A stretch of 64,000 nucleotides of DNA from Vogesella indigofera (GTDB lineage: Bacteria > Pseudomonadota > Gammaproteobacteria > Burkholderiales > Chromobacteriaceae), in NCBI RefSeq assembly GCF_003633895.1, contig NZ_RBID01000018.1:62001-126000 (forward strand), given 5' to 3'. This document shows positions 18,123-28,681 of the stretch, one piece after another. Both the position numbers and the translations under genes were made by a program. A model generated the notes under the pieces. It made no database searches. It was not told the DNA's origin and saw nothing but the letters and a program-made list of their open reading frames with translations. How positions within the stretch are numbered: the stretch's first letter is position 1; each line of letters starts with the position of its first letter.

Positions 18123-19226
18123 TCACTCAGGCCACAGCACCTCCGGTGAGATGTCGGCCAGCGTGCGGCAACCGGTCAGCGCCATCGCCACCTCCAGCTC
18201 CTCCTGCAGCGTGCGCAGCAGGTGCGCCACCCCCAGTGCACCGGCGGTCGCCAGTGCGTGAATATAGGGACGGCCGATCAGCACCGCCGAGGCCCCCAGC
18301 GCCAGCGCCTTCAGGATGTCGCTGCCACGGCGGATGCCACCATCCAGCAGCAAGGGCAGCGCACCGTCCACCGCCTCGGCGATGCGCGGTAGCGCGTCGA
18401 GACTGGCCGGCACCGAATCCAGCACCCGCCCGCCATGGTTGGACACGATCAGGCCGTCCACGTCCTGCTGCATGGCCCGCCGCGCATCGCGTGGCGCCAG
18501 CACCCCCTTCAGCAGCAGCGGCAAGCGCGTCTGTTGCCGCAGCCAGTCGATATCCGCCCAGCTCGGCGCCACCGCCATCAGCCCGTCAAACACCATGCTC
18601 TGCCCCGCCGCCAACGCAGGCTGATACGGCGCCATGCCCGCCAGATTGGCGGCCTGTACCCGCGGCGGCAGCTGGAAACCGGCACGCGCCTCGGCATTGC
18701 GCACCCCGGCCAGCGGCGCATCCACCGTCAGCACCAGCGCACGGTAACCGGCGGCCTCGGCGCGTTGCACCAGTTCCGCCACCACCGCGCGGTCGTGCTG
18801 CCAGTACAGCTGGAACCACAATGCGCCCTGCGCCGCGGCGGCGACCTCCTCCAGCGGCGTGCTGGCCAGGGTGCTGACCAGCATGCTGCTGCCCATCGCG
18901 GTGGCGGCATAGGCGGCCGCCCGCTCGCCGTCGGCATGCACCAGTTTCTGGTACGCCACCGGCGCCAGCAGCAGCGGATGGCTGAGCGACAGCCCGAACA
19001 GCTCGCTACGGCAATGGCCGCCGCGGACATCGGCCAGCACCTGCGTCTGCAACTGCCGGCGCGCGAAGGCGGCAAGGTTGGCCGCATGGCTCAGCTCGTC
19101 CGCGGCGGCGCTGTCGACATAGGCACGGGCATTGGCGCTCATGTGGCGCGCGGCGTAGCGCTGGTAGTCGGCCGCGGACACCAGATCGGCGGGGATGTGA
19201 TCGAGAGGGGGCAACTGGGCGGTCAT
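18123..19226 (-). CDS. FMN-dependent alpha-hydroxy-acid oxidase (lactate dehydrogenase-like)
   Basis: 367 residues. TIM-barrel flavoenzyme of the LldD/glycolate oxidase family, oxidising an L-2-hydroxy acid such as lactate. Visible signature: SNHGGRVLD with the catalytic His and substrate-binding Arg (about residue 260), then LLLDGGIRRGSDILKALALGA and GRPY for FMN phosphate. The ATG at 19226 is chosen because a good promoter lies directly upstream of it, inside the longer open frame. The precise substrate cannot be told from sequence. Confidence 0.85.
   Translation of the reverse strand: MTAQLPPLDHIPADLVSAADYQRYAARHMSANARAYVDSAAADELSHAANLAAFARRQLQTQVLADVRGGHCRSELFGLSLSHPLLLAPVAYQKLVHADGERAAAYAATAMGSSMLVSTLASTPLEEVAAAAQGALWFQLYWQHDRAVVAELVQRAEAAGYRALVLTVDAPLAGVRNAEARAGFQLPPRVQAANLAGMAPYQPALAAGQSMVFDGLMAVAPSWADIDWLRQQTRLPLLLKGVLAPRDARRAMQQDVDGLIVSNHGGRVLDSVPASLDALPRIAEAVDGALPLLLDGGIRRGSDILKALALGASAVLIGRPYIHALATAGALGVAHLLRTLQEELEVAMALTGCRTLADISPEVLWPE
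19073..19085 (-). repeat. Iterated 13-mer, exact copy
   Basis: In the hydroxy-acid oxidase gene, read as Ala-Ala-Asn-Leu. Confidence 0.85.
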
Positions 19227-19254
19227 GGCGCGGCGCGGGGAAAGTGAAAACCGC

Positions 19255-19283
19255 ACCATAGCCAAATCGAGAATTACTATCAA
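19255..19283 (-). promoter_or_regulatory. Promoter of the hydroxy-acid oxidase gene
   Basis: On the minus strand TTGATA (19278-19283) and TATGGT (19255-19260) are exactly 17 bp apart, about 28 bp before the chosen ATG. Confidence 0.55.
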
Positions 19284-19339
19284 CTACAAGATGCGCGCAA
19301 GCAGACACCGCCGCTGGCCAGCAACGCCGTCAGGCCCGG

Positions 19340-19729
19340 CTAGTTGCCGGCATTGCGGAACACGTTGAGGGCAAACAGCAGCACCGCGATGCCGAGCGCG
19401 ATGGACGCCACGCCGGCAACCGGCTCCATGGCACGGTAGCCGCGATGGATGGCCGCCACCGCCAGCATTAACAGCGGCAGGCCGAGGTTGTACAACCAGA
19501 ACTGGATGCGCGCCAATGGCGACGCCCCCATGGCCGGAAACTTGCGGAACAGGATGCCGAACAGCGCCATCGACACCCAGCCCAGCAGGTTGAGGTGGGC
19601 GTGCACCGGATACAGCGAGCGGTCACCGGAGGCGCCCATGTAGATGCCAAGCCAGACGCCGACCACGAAATACACGGCGGCCAGCCGCAACCAGACGGTG
19701 CCGTGCGGATTGTTCAGCTTGATTTCCAT
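19340..19729 (-). CDS. Small four-helix membrane protein, heme-copper oxidase subunit I-like
   Basis: 129 residues with four predicted membrane helices. The second helix carries VHAHLNLLGWVSM, which resembles the His-x-His helix of NorB/CcoN-type subunits, but the protein is far too short to be an oxidase. Stand-alone proteins of this kind are known from proteobacterial genomes without a firm function; heme binding is inference. The ATG at 19729 follows GGGAG at 9 nt. Confidence 0.7.
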   Translation of the reverse strand: MEIKLNNPHGTVWLRLAAVYFVVGVWLGIYMGASGDRSLYPVHAHLNLLGWVSMALFGILFRKFPAMGASPLARIQFWLYNLGLPLLMLAVAAIHRGYRAMEPVAGVASIALGIAVLLFALNVFRNAGN

Positions 19730-19810
19730 GCTGGTAGCTCCCGGAAAAGCTGCTCTGGCCCACCACTGTCGGCCGCGACAGGCAGTCAGCCGGAGCAACA
19801 CTCTTGCCTA

Positions 19811-19838
19811 ACCATAGAACAGTCCAGAGCAACATCAA
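19811..19838 (-). promoter_or_regulatory. Putative promoter of the small membrane protein gene
   Basis: TTGATG (19833-19838) and TATGGT (19811-19816) on the minus strand, 16-bp spacing. Confidence 0.4.
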
Positions 19839-19864
19839 ACCCGGCCCGCATCGGCAACAGCACG

Positions 19865-20626
19865 TCATGACGCGCCGGCACAGTCCAGCAGCCGGTCGAT
19901 CGCCATGCCCGGCGCAATGCAGCCAAAGCGGCCCGGTGCCTCGATCAGCAACAGGCCGTGCCTGGCCGGCCGCGGAAACCAGCGCTCACCGCTGCTGACG
20001 CGGATATCGCGCACGCCGAATTGCGCCAGCATGGCCAGCGAATAAGTCCACGACGGGTAGCGCGCCAGGGCGGCGCGATACGGCGCCTGATAGGCATAGG
20101 AGGTGATGCGCTGGTCCACGCCGATGTCGCGGAAAAAACGCGTTTCGCGCTGCAGGCCGTCGCGCAGATAGCGTTCCAGCCGCGCCTGCGCCGTGGCCGG
20201 GCTAGCCGGTGCAAGCTGCGCCTGCAGCTGCGCGCGGCGGTCGGCCGTGTCCGTCATGCCGCCATGAAAGGCGACGATGGCGTAATCGCCCAGCTCGCGA
20301 CTTTTCGCGGCGGTGAACACGTAATTGGCACAGGCGGAATTGCAGTACGACGGCACATGCAGGTGCAGCGGCTGGCGATGCAGCCATGTGCCCAACTCCA
20401 GACCGTGTGCGAAATGACCGCCGGCACTGCTGATGACCAGCGTCGCCGGCTTCACCGTCGCCGCGTCATAGAGGGCGAACAGGCGGCGATTGGCGGCGGC
20501 GGTGAGCTCGCCGTCGTAGATCAGCGCGCGGCCGGAATAGGACAGCGTCACGGTGGTGACGGCCTCGGTCGGAACCGACCAAGACAGGCTGCTGGCAAGC
20601 AGGGCAACGACCAGGGGCGCTTTCAT
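19865..20626 (-). CDS. Secreted ClpP/SppA-fold protein of unknown function
   Basis: 253 residues. A signal peptide (about 1-22, MKAPLVVALLASSLSWSVPTEA) predicts the periplasm. The middle has the crotonase/ClpP layout: LVISSAGGHFAHGLELGTWL, then VPSYCNSACANYVFTAA with a candidate nucleophile serine and a cysteine pair, then AFHGGM with a candidate histidine. It resembles predicted periplasmic ClpP-class proteins. Protease activity is inferred only from these positions. The gene stands alone between the small membrane protein and tnaA. Confidence 0.65.
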   Translation of the reverse strand: MKAPLVVALLASSLSWSVPTEAVTTVTLSYSGRALIYDGELTAAANRRLFALYDAATVKPATLVISSAGGHFAHGLELGTWLHRQPLHLHVPSYCNSACANYVFTAAKSRELGDYAIVAFHGGMTDTADRRAQLQAQLAPASPATAQARLERYLRDGLQRETRFFRDIGVDQRITSYAYQAPYRAALARYPSWTYSLAMLAQFGVRDIRVSSGERWFPRPARHGLLLIEAPGRFGCIAPGMAIDRLLDCAGAS

Positions 20627-20651
20627 CGCGCTATCGTCGCCCGATAAGCAA

Positions 20652-20697
20652 AAACGGACAAGCCGTGCGTCATGACGAACGCCGGGCTTGTCCGTTT
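20652..20697 (-). terminator. Terminator of tnaA
   Basis: AAACGGACAAGCC/GGCTTGTCCGTTT (20652-20664 and 20685-20697) with a 20-nt loop; on the minus strand it is followed by TTGCTTATC after a T run. Confidence 0.8.
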
Positions 20698-20710
20698 GGG
20701 GGCGAGCGCG

Positions 20711-22099
20711 TTAAACCGGCTTCAGGCGCGCGGTGAAGTGACGCAGGATCGGCGGCTCGTAATCGAAGGTCAGGCCACGAATGCCGGCGGCACGCGACTG
20801 GATGTCGATCAGGCAGTCGGCGATGTAGTCCATGTGGTCATTGGTGTACACCCGGCGCGGGATGGTCAGCCGCAACAGCTCGAACGGCGACGTTTCCTGC
20901 TCGCCGGTGGCCGGATTGCGCCCCAGCAGCAGCGAGCCGATCTCCACGCCGCGGATGCCGCCCTCCAGATACAGCTCGCAGGCCAGCGCGTGCGCCGGGA
21001 ACTGCTCGGCCGGGATGTGCGGCAACAGCTTTTTGGCATCGACGAACACCGCGTGGCCACCGGTCGGCGTCTGGATCGGGATGCCGCCGGCCGCCAGCCG
21101 TTCGCCCAGATACGCCACCTGACCGATGCGGTAGGCAAGATAGTCTTCGTCCATGCCCTCCCGCAGGCCGATTGCCATCGCCGCCATGTCGCGGCCGGCG
21201 AGGCCGCCGTAGGTGATGAAGCCTTCCATCGCCACGCAGCGCACCTGCACCGTGCGGAACAGCTCGACGTCGTCCTTGAAGCAGCACAGGCCGCCGATGT
21301 TGACCAGCGCGTCCTTCTTCGACGACATGGTGAACATGTCGCCGTGGCTGAACATTTCACGCACGATGGCCGGTACCGGCACGCCGGCGTAGTCCGGATC
21401 GCGCTGCTGGATGAACCAGGCGTTCTCGGCGAAGCGCGCGGCGTCGATGATCACCGGGATGCCGTGCTGGCGTGCCAGCGCCGCCGCCTCGCGGATGCTG
21501 GCCATGCTCACCGGCTGGCCACCGGCACTGTTGCAGGTGACGGTGACGATCAGGCCGGCGACGTTGGCCGCACCGACTTCTTCTATTGTTGCGGCCAACC
21601 TTGGCAGGTCGAAGTCGCCCTTCCAGTCGTAGGGCGTGGTGGTGTCCAGCGCCTTGGGCGTCAGCACGTTGATGGCGCGGGCACCGGCGATCTCGACGTG
21701 GGCCTTGGTGGTGTCAAAGTGATAGTTGGACAGGAATACCGGCTGCGTACCCTGACAGCGCTTGACCAGCTCCGGGAACAGGATCTGCTCGGCACCGCGA
21801 CCCTGGTGGGTCGGCAACGTGTGCTGGTAGCCGAACACCTCTTTTACGGTATCGGCCAGCTGGTAGTAGTTGCGGCTGCCGGCGTAGGCCTCGTCGCCGG
21901 TCATGATGCCGGCCCACTGCCGGTCGGACATCGCGCCGGTGCCGCTGTCGGTGAGCAGGTCGATATAGACATCCTCGCCACGCAACAGGAACGGGTTCCA
22001 GCCGGCCTCGGCCAGTGCCTGGCGGCGGAATTCCGGGGTGGTCTGCTTGATCGGCTCTACCATCTTGATGCGGAATGGTTCGGGAATGCGTCGTGCCAT
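20711..22099 (-). CDS. tnaA: Tryptophanase (tryptophan indole-lyase)
   Basis: 462 residues. PLP enzyme splitting tryptophan to indole, pyruvate and ammonia. [34 protein letters not shown] and [12 protein letters not shown] (PLP lysine, about residue 262) are visible. [12 protein letters not shown] marks it as tryptophanase; tyrosine phenol-lyases have a MERG arginine there. The ATG at 22099 with AAGGAG 7 nt upstream is preferred to the longer frame. No tnaB-type permease or TnaC leader peptide is adjacent. Confidence 0.94.
   Translation of the reverse strand: MARRIPEPFRIKMVEPIKQTTPEFRRQALAEAGWNPFLLRGEDVYIDLLTDSGTGAMSDRQWAGIMTGDEAYAGSRNYYQLADTVKEVFGYQHTLPTHQGRGAEQILFPELVKRCQGTQPVFLSNYHFDTTKAHVEIAGARAINVLTPKALDTTTPYDWKGDFDLPRLAATIEEVGAANVAGLIVTVTCNSAGGQPVSMASIREAAALARQHGIPVIIDAARFAENAWFIQQRDPDYAGVPVPAIVREMFSHGDMFTMSSKKDALVNIGGLCCFKDDVELFRTVQVRCVAMEGFITYGGLAGRDMAAMAIGLREGMDEDYLAYRIGQVAYLGERLAAGGIPIQTPTGGHAVFVDAKKLLPHIPAEQFPAHALACELYLEGGIRGVEIGSLLLGRNPATGEQETSPFELLRLTIPRRVYTNDHMDYIADCLIDIQSRAAGIRGLTFDYEPPILRHFTARLKPV
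21591..21603 (+). repeat. Iterated 13-mer, exact copy
   Basis: Lies antisense in tnaA and is read as Arg-Leu-Ala-Ala. A one-mismatch copy sits 20 bp away in the opposite orientation (21559-21571). Confidence 0.85.
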
Positions 22100-22479
22100 G
22101 ATGATGCTCCTTGCCTTGCGGCCAAGCTTCAGGCGCACGCCGGCATGCTGCCGGAGCGGGATCGCGCGCAGGCAGGCGGCGTGGCAGCGAGGGCCACAAG
22201 CGTCAATTCAATTGTAGGAAAGGAAAAGCAGGGGCAGCCGGATGGCTGCGGCAGGCATCAGGCGCGCGGGAAGTCGTAGGCAAGAACGATGTCGAGGGTG
22301 TACCAGTGTTCCGTCAGGCAGCCGGACATGGCGGCAGCCCGGAACGAGCAAGCGTTGCGCTTCATCGGGCAGTTTCTCCAGGGCTTGGCAACAGGTCGTG
22401 CCCATGCACGACAGACAACAGGCTACACCCGCCATCCGTCATCAGCAAGCTGCGCTGCAACATGCGACGACAACAAAAA
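22100..22479. other. tnaA upstream region, no gene supported
   Basis: About 380 bp. A diverged copy of the iterated motif (GCGGCCAAGCTTC, 22118-22130) lies in the leader. A 75-codon minus-strand frame (22208-22435) has no Shine-Dalgarno and a composition typical of chance frames. I searched by eye for the TnaC signature (Trp, 11 residues, then Pro-stop) and found none. Confidence 0.4.
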
Positions 22480-22502
22480 CGCCACGAGGCAGACTCGTGG
22501 CG
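22475..22502 (-). terminator. Terminator of the PAS/GGDEF/EAL gene
   Basis: CGCCACGAG/CTCGTGGCG (22480-22488 and 22494-22502), then GTTTTTGTTG on the minus strand. Confidence 0.88.
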
Positions 22503-22533
22503 TGGCGGCAAAGCCGGGGCAAGGCGCGACCGC

Positions 22534-25353
22534 TTACTCCAGTCGCGGCAGCAGGCACTTCTGCCGCAGCAGCGGCTCCACCGCCTCCGCCGACACCGGC
22601 TTGGACAGCAGGTAGCCCTGCACCTGGTGGCAGCCTTCCTGTGCCAGGAACTGCCACTGCTCCACCGTCTCCACCCCTTCCGCCACCACCTGCATGTTGA
22701 GGTTTTTCGACATGTTGATGATGGCGCGGGTAATCGCGGTATCGTCCTGGTCGCCCGGAATGTCGCGCACGAAGGAGCGGTCGATCTTCAGCTTGTCGGC
22801 CTTGAAGCGCTTGAGGTAGGCCAGACTGGAATAGCCGGTGCCGAAGTCGTCGATCGACATGCGGATGCCCATCGCCTGGATGGCGCGGATGGTCTGCACC
22901 GTCGATTCCAGATCGTCCATGATCACGCTCTCGGTCACTTCCACATCGAGGCAGCTGCCCGGCAACTGGTACTCGGCCAGCGCATCCTGCAGCAAGCCGA
23001 CCAGATCCTGGTGGCGGAACTGCAGCGCCGACAGGTTGACCCCCACCGTCATCAGCGGCAGCCCCTTGCCGTGCCATTCCGCGATCTGACGGCAGGCTTC
23101 GCGGATCACCCAGTTGCCGATCTGCACGATATAGCCGCGTTCCTCGGCGACATCGATGAAGTGCAGCGGCCCCAATAGCCCCAGCGTCGGGTGGTTCCAG
23201 CGGATCAGCGCCTCGGCGCCGATGATGTTGCCGCTGCTCATCTCCACCTGCGGTTGGTAGTGCAGCACGAACTCGTGACGGTCGACGGCGTGGCGCAGCT
23301 GGCTTTCGATGGCCAGGATCTCGCGTGCACGGGCATTGAGATCGGCGGTGTAGAACTTGTAGTTGTTGCGACCGCTGGACTTGGCGTGATACATCGCCGC
23401 ATCGGCATTGCGCACCAGGGTGTCGAAATCGCGGCCATCGTCCGGGAACAGGCTGATACCGATACTGGCGGTGATCGCCAGCGAGTGGCTGTAGACGTCG
23501 ATCGGCGCGGCGAACTCGGCGAGGATGCTTTCCGCCACATGCACCGCATCGGCAGCATCGTTGATCAGCGGCAGCAGCACCAGGAACTCGTCACCACCCT
23601 GCCGCGCCACCACTTCGCCGGCGCCCAGCACACGGCGGATGCGCTCGGAGGCGATCTTCAGCAGGATATCGCCGGCGGCGTGGCCCAGCGATTCGTTGAT
23701 GGTCTTGAAGCGGTCGAGATCGAGCAGCAGCACGCCAAGCTTGCCGTTGTCGTGGGAGGCGTTCTGGATCGCCAGCAGCGCGCGATCCTGCAGGTGGCCG
23801 CGGTTGGGCAGGCCGGTGAGCACGTCGAAGTGAGCCAGGAACTGGATGCGCTCGTCGGCGGCCTTGCGCTCCGACTGGTCGCTGAAGATCGCCACGTAGT
23901 GCGTCACTTCGCCGGCCAGACTCTTCACCGCATTGATCGCCAGCCACTCCGGGTATACCTCGCCATTCTTGCGGCGGTTCCACACTTCGCCCTGCCACTG
24001 CCCCTGCTCGTTGAGCACCGACCACAGGCTGTCGTAGAACTCCTTGTTGTGGCGACCGGAGCTGAGCACCGTTGGCCGCTGGCCCAGCACTTCATCCTGG
24101 CCGAAGCCGGTAATCTCGGTAAAGGCGCGGTTGACGCTGCGGATGCAGACCTGCGCATCGGTGATCATGATGCCTTCGGCGGTGTTCTCGAACACCTTAG
24201 CCGCCAGCTGCATGCGCTCTTCCGCGGCACGGCGCTCGGAGATGTCGCGCACCATGCGCCACACCGCGGTGATGCGGCCGTCGGCATCGCGCATCGCCAC
24301 CGTCTTGACGCTGACCGGGATGGCGCTACCGAGGCGGTTGATGTACTCGACCTCGAACTCGTCGCAGAAACCGAAGCGCATCACCTTGTTGTCGAGGTTG
24401 TAGCGCTCCACCGCCTCGCTGTTGTCGGAGACCACCTTCCAGAAGTTCTGCAGCTTGAGCTGGTCGAGGCTGTAGCCGATCAGGCTGAGGAAGGCGGGGT
24501 TGGCGTCGATCACCTGCCCTTCCAGCGAGCTGATCACGATGCCGTCCAGATTGGACCAGAACAGCTCGCGGTACTTGTTTTCGGAGCGGCGCAGCGCGTC
24601 TTCCACTTCGCGGCGGCGTTCGATGTCCGCCTCCAGCGCCAGCGTCTTGGCCTTCAGCTCGTCGATCAGCCGCTTCAATTCGGCGCGCATCCATTCCAGA
24701 TGCTTGCCGACGGTGCCGATCTCGTCCTGGCGTCCCCACTGGAACGGCTGGTCGAGCTTCAGTGCGGCCAACTGCGTGGCCTGCTCTGACAGCTGGCGGA
24801 TCGGCTTCAGGAAGCGCGAGTTGAGAATGCTCATGATCAGCACGATGGACAGCAGCAGCTGCGCCGCCACGATCAGCAGCAGGTCTTTCAGCTGGTTTTT
24901 CTGGGCAATGCCCAGATGCTCGGTGTCGAACTCGATGTTGACCTGGCCGATTTCCTCGCCGCGATAGACCACCGGTTTCTGCACGAAGGCCACGCCACCG
25001 ATACGGCGTTCGCTGCGCAGCGCGGACAGGAAGATGGTATTGGACTGGGTGTCGGAAACGCGGACCGAAATGATGCGCTCGTCGTCCATCACCGACGATA
25101 CCAGCGGTGCACCGGCCTGGCGGCTGAGGTTCCACAGCGGCTCCTGCATCCCCAGCGCCACGATTTCCAGCAGCCGGTTCTGGTCGACGGCCAGTTGCGT
25201 CTCCATCTTGTCGCGCTGCAGGTTGAAACTGAGGAAGCTGATCAACAGGGCGGGGAATAGCAGGCCGAGCACAACGGCAATCAGGAATGCCTGGCGCAGC
25301 GACAATCTGCCGCCAGGCTGGGAGTAATCAAACGTTTCTGCTTGTCTTGTCAT
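22534..25353 (-). CDS. Membrane PAS-PAS-GGDEF-EAL c-di-GMP protein
   Basis: 939 residues. Two membrane helices (about 20-42 and 155-177) flank a periplasmic sensor. A HAMP-like linker with a coiled coil (180-260) is followed by two PAS domains (about 265-375 and 385-500), a GGDEF domain with an intact GGDEF at about 586-590, and an EAL domain with EALIRW at about 714 and IDDFGTGYSSL. Both catalytic motifs are complete, so it may synthesise and degrade c-di-GMP; such proteins often favour one activity. No partner gene is adjacent, and no strong Shine-Dalgarno precedes the ATG at 25353. Confidence 0.93.
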   Translation of the reverse strand: MTRQAETFDYSQPGGRLSLRQAFLIAVVLGLLFPALLISFLSFNLQRDKMETQLAVDQNRLLEIVALGMQEPLWNLSRQAGAPLVSSVMDDERIISVRVSDTQSNTIFLSALRSERRIGGVAFVQKPVVYRGEEIGQVNIEFDTEHLGIAQKNQLKDLLLIVAAQLLLSIVLIMSILNSRFLKPIRQLSEQATQLAALKLDQPFQWGRQDEIGTVGKHLEWMRAELKRLIDELKAKTLALEADIERRREVEDALRRSENKYRELFWSNLDGIVISSLEGQVIDANPAFLSLIGYSLDQLKLQNFWKVVSDNSEAVERYNLDNKVMRFGFCDEFEVEYINRLGSAIPVSVKTVAMRDADGRITAVWRMVRDISERRAAEERMQLAAKVFENTAEGIMITDAQVCIRSVNRAFTEITGFGQDEVLGQRPTVLSSGRHNKEFYDSLWSVLNEQGQWQGEVWNRRKNGEVYPEWLAINAVKSLAGEVTHYVAIFSDQSERKAADERIQFLAHFDVLTGLPNRGHLQDRALLAIQNASHDNGKLGVLLLDLDRFKTINESLGHAAGDILLKIASERIRRVLGAGEVVARQGGDEFLVLLPLINDAADAVHVAESILAEFAAPIDVYSHSLAITASIGISLFPDDGRDFDTLVRNADAAMYHAKSSGRNNYKFYTADLNARAREILAIESQLRHAVDRHEFVLHYQPQVEMSSGNIIGAEALIRWNHPTLGLLGPLHFIDVAEERGYIVQIGNWVIREACRQIAEWHGKGLPLMTVGVNLSALQFRHQDLVGLLQDALAEYQLPGSCLDVEVTESVIMDDLESTVQTIRAIQAMGIRMSIDDFGTGYSSLAYLKRFKADKLKIDRSFVRDIPGDQDDTAITRAIINMSKNLNMQVVAEGVETVEQWQFLAQEGCHQVQGYLLSKPVSAEAVEPLLRQKCLLPRLE

Positions 25354-25641
25354 ATATCGGGTTGCCGCAGGGCTGCCACATTATTTTATTTTTAAGAAAA
25401 GCCTGACTGTTACCAAGCCAGTTCATTTGCCGCTCGCCACGGGTGGGGCGCTTGCAGGCCTGCAGTGACGACTGCAACGTGAATCCGCTTATGCGCCTGC
25501 GCTACAATCGTCGTACCGGATCATTGTGTCTCAGCGGCAAAGCGACTGCAAATGTTTGCCATCGCGCAGCGCAGCACGAGCCTGCTGCCGCTTTGCCTTA
25601 CAATTATGCTTTAATCGCGCGCGCCGGCAGCCGCAGGCGGG

Positions 25642-25671
25642 TTGTCGAAAGCGCACGGCGCTGCCTACAAT
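25642..25671 (+). promoter_or_regulatory. Promoter of mtaD-ubiG
   Basis: TTGTCG (25642-25647) and TACAAT (25666-25671), 18 bp apart, about 30 bp before the start codon. The rest of the 350-bp gap 25354-25702 shows no gene. Confidence 0.55.
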
Positions 25672-25702
25672 CGCCGGCAATTATTTACAGGGTCACACAC
25701 CA

Positions 25703-27022
25703 ATGTCGCATCGTCATTACGACCAACTCATCACCGCACGCTGGATTATTACAGTAGAACAAGATGGTGTCATTCTTGACAACCACTCGCTGGCGATCAG
25801 CGATGGCCGCATTGTTGCCATTCTGTCGCCGGCCGAAGTCGCCGGCGTCAGCGCCAACGAACACCTGAACCTCGACAACCACGTGCTGATGCCGGGCCTC
25901 GTCAACCTGCACGGCCATTCGGCGATGACCCTGTTGCGCGGCATGGCCGACGACAAGGCGCTGATGGACTGGCTGCAGAACCACATCTGGCCGGCAGAGG
26001 GCAAGCACGTCAGCGACGCCTTCGTGTTCGACGGTGCGCTGCTGGCGATGGGCGAGATGTTCCGCAGCGGCACCACCACCATCAACGACATGTACTTCTT
26101 CCATGCCGCGATGGCGCGCGCCGCGATGGCCGCCGGCATGCGCACCTTTGTCGGCTGCTCGATCCTGGAGTTCCCTACCGTCTACGGCCAGAACGCCGAC
26201 GACTACATCAGCAAGGCGATGGCCGAGCGCAGCCAGTTCCTCGGCGAGGAGCTGGTGACCTTCACCCTGGCTCCGCACGCGCCGTACACCGTGGCCGACG
26301 ACACCTTCCGCAAGGTGGTGACGCTGGCCGAGCAGCAGGACATGCTGATCCACTGCCACATCCACGAGACCATGGACGAGGTCAACGGCAGCGTCGAACA
26401 GCACCAGCAACGGCCGCTGGCACGCCTGGCCAATCTCGGCCTGCTGTCGCCGCGCCTGATTGCCGCCCACATGGTGCACCTGACCGACGCCGAAATCGCG
26501 CTGGTGGCCAAGCACGGCGTGTCCATCGCGCACAACCCGACCTCCAACATGAAGCTGGCGTCCGGCATCGCCCCGGTGCAGAAACTGCTGGCCGCCGGCG
26601 TCAACGTCGGCATCGGTACCGACGGTGCGGCATCGAACAACAAGCTGGACATGCTGTCCGAGACCCGCATGGGCGCGCTGCTGGCCAAGGTCGGCACCCT
26701 CGACCCGACCGCGGTGCCGGCCGCCACCGCCATCCGCATGGCGACGCTGCACGGTGCCCGCGCACTGGGCATCGAGCACAAGGTCGGCAGCATCGCCGTC
26801 GGCAAGCAGGCCGACCTGATCGCCGTCGATCTGGCCCAGATCGAGACCAGCCCCAACTTCGACCCGATCTCGCACATCGTCTACGCCGCCGGCCGCGAAC
26901 AGGTCAGCCATGTGTGGGTCAATGGTCGCAATGTCCTGCGCGAGCGCAAGCTGACCACGCTGGACGAAGCAGAACTGAAAGCCCGCGCCGACAGCTGGCG
27001 CGTCCGCATTCTCGGAAATTAA
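25703..27022 (+). CDS. mtaD: TRZ/ATZ amidohydrolase, 5'-methylthioadenosine/S-adenosylhomocysteine deaminase type
   Basis: 439 residues. Zinc-dependent deaminase of the amidohydrolase superfamily. Metal-site motifs are NLHGHSAMTLLRG, the HCHIHET pair in the middle and GIGTDGAASNN with the catalytic aspartate. The same gene pair next to ubiG is found in pseudomonads, where the enzyme deaminates methylthioadenosine; assignment here rests on that context and on overall similarity. The ATG at 25703 (MSHRHYD) is preferred to a long upstream extension. Confidence 0.85.
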   Translation: MSHRHYDQLITARWIITVEQDGVILDNHSLAISDGRIVAILSPAEVAGVSANEHLNLDNHVLMPGLVNLHGHSAMTLLRGMADDKALMDWLQNHIWPAEGKHVSDAFVFDGALLAMGEMFRSGTTTINDMYFFHAAMARAAMAAGMRTFVGCSILEFPTVYGQNADDYISKAMAERSQFLGEELVTFTLAPHAPYTVADDTFRKVVTLAEQQDMLIHCHIHETMDEVNGSVEQHQQRPLARLANLGLLSPRLIAAHMVHLTDAEIALVAKHGVSIAHNPTSNMKLASGIAPVQKLLAAGVNVGIGTDGAASNNKLDMLSETRMGALLAKVGTLDPTAVPAATAIRMATLHGARALGIEHKVGSIAVGKQADLIAVDLAQIETSPNFDPISHIVYAAGREQVSHVWVNGRNVLRERKLTTLDEAELKARADSWRVRILGN

Positions 27023-27031
27023 GGAACCAGC

Positions 27032-27730
27032 ATGAGCAACGTTGACGAACAGGAACTCGACAAATTCAGCCAGATCGCCCACAAGTGGTGGGACATGGAC
27101 AGCGAGTTCAAACCGCTGCATGAAATCAACCCGCTGCGCCTCGACTTCATCGACCAGCACGCGGCACTGGCCGGCAAGGCGGTACTGGATGTCGGCTGCG
27201 GCGGCGGCATCCTGTCGGAAAGCATGGCCCACTACGAGGCCAGCGTCACCGGCATCGACCTCGCCAAGAAATCGCTGAAAGTGGCGCAGCTGCACAGCCT
27301 GGAGTCCGGCGTCAGCGTCAGCTACCGCTGTGTCGCGGTGGAAGACCTCGCCGCCGAGGCGCCGGCCAGCTTCGACGTGGTGACCTGCATGGAAATGCTG
27401 GAGCACGTGCCGGACCCGCAAAGCATCGTGCGCGCCTGCGCGCAGCTGGTGAAGCCGGGCGGCTGGGTGTTCTTCTCCACCCTCAACCGCAATGCCAAGT
27501 CCTACCTGCTGGCGGTGCTGGGCGCCGAGTACGTGCTGAACATGCTGCCGAAAGGCACCCATGAGTACGCACGCTTCCTCAAGCCGTCCGAGCTGTCGCG
27601 CATGGCGCGCAACGCCGGGCTGGGCGTGGAGACGCTGGCCGGCATCGGCTACAACCCGCTGACCCGCGTCTACAGTCTCAATGACGACACCGACGTCAAC
27701 TACCTGATGGCCACCCGCCGCCTCGCCTGA
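27032..27730 (+). CDS. ubiG: Ubiquinone biosynthesis O-methyltransferase UbiG
   Basis: 232 residues. SAM-dependent enzyme for both O-methylations in ubiquinone synthesis. SAM-binding motif I is [13 protein letters not shown], with the later LEHVPDP and [15 protein letters not shown] segments of the family; [25 protein letters not shown] is the UbiG N-terminal signature in part. AAGGAA stands before the ATG, 9 nt after the mtaD stop, so the two are co-transcribed. MITE copy B follows. Confidence 0.95.
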   Translation: MSNVDEQELDKFSQIAHKWWDMDSEFKPLHEINPLRLDFIDQHAALAGKAVLDVGCGGGILSESMAHYEASVTGIDLAKKSLKVAQLHSLESGVSVSYRCVAVEDLAAEAPASFDVVTCMEMLEHVPDPQSIVRACAQLVKPGGWVFFSTLNRNAKSYLLAVLGAEYVLNMLPKGTHEYARFLKPSELSRMARNAGLGVETLAGIGYNPLTRVYSLNDDTDVNYLMATRRLA

Positions 27731-27758
27731 GGCAGCCACGGCCTGCGGCCAATCCGAA

Positions 27759-28680
<922 letters not shown>

Positions 28681-28681
<1 letters not shown>

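Noticed and set aside
22208-22435. 75-codon minus-strand frame upstream of tnaA, first read as a possible leader peptide
   Set aside because: No Shine-Dalgarno, no Trp-N11-Pro-stop signature, and chance-like composition.
25685-27739. Minus-strand frame of 684 codons opposite mtaD-ubiG
   Set aside because: Shadow of two confident enzymes; composition is that of a reverse frame.
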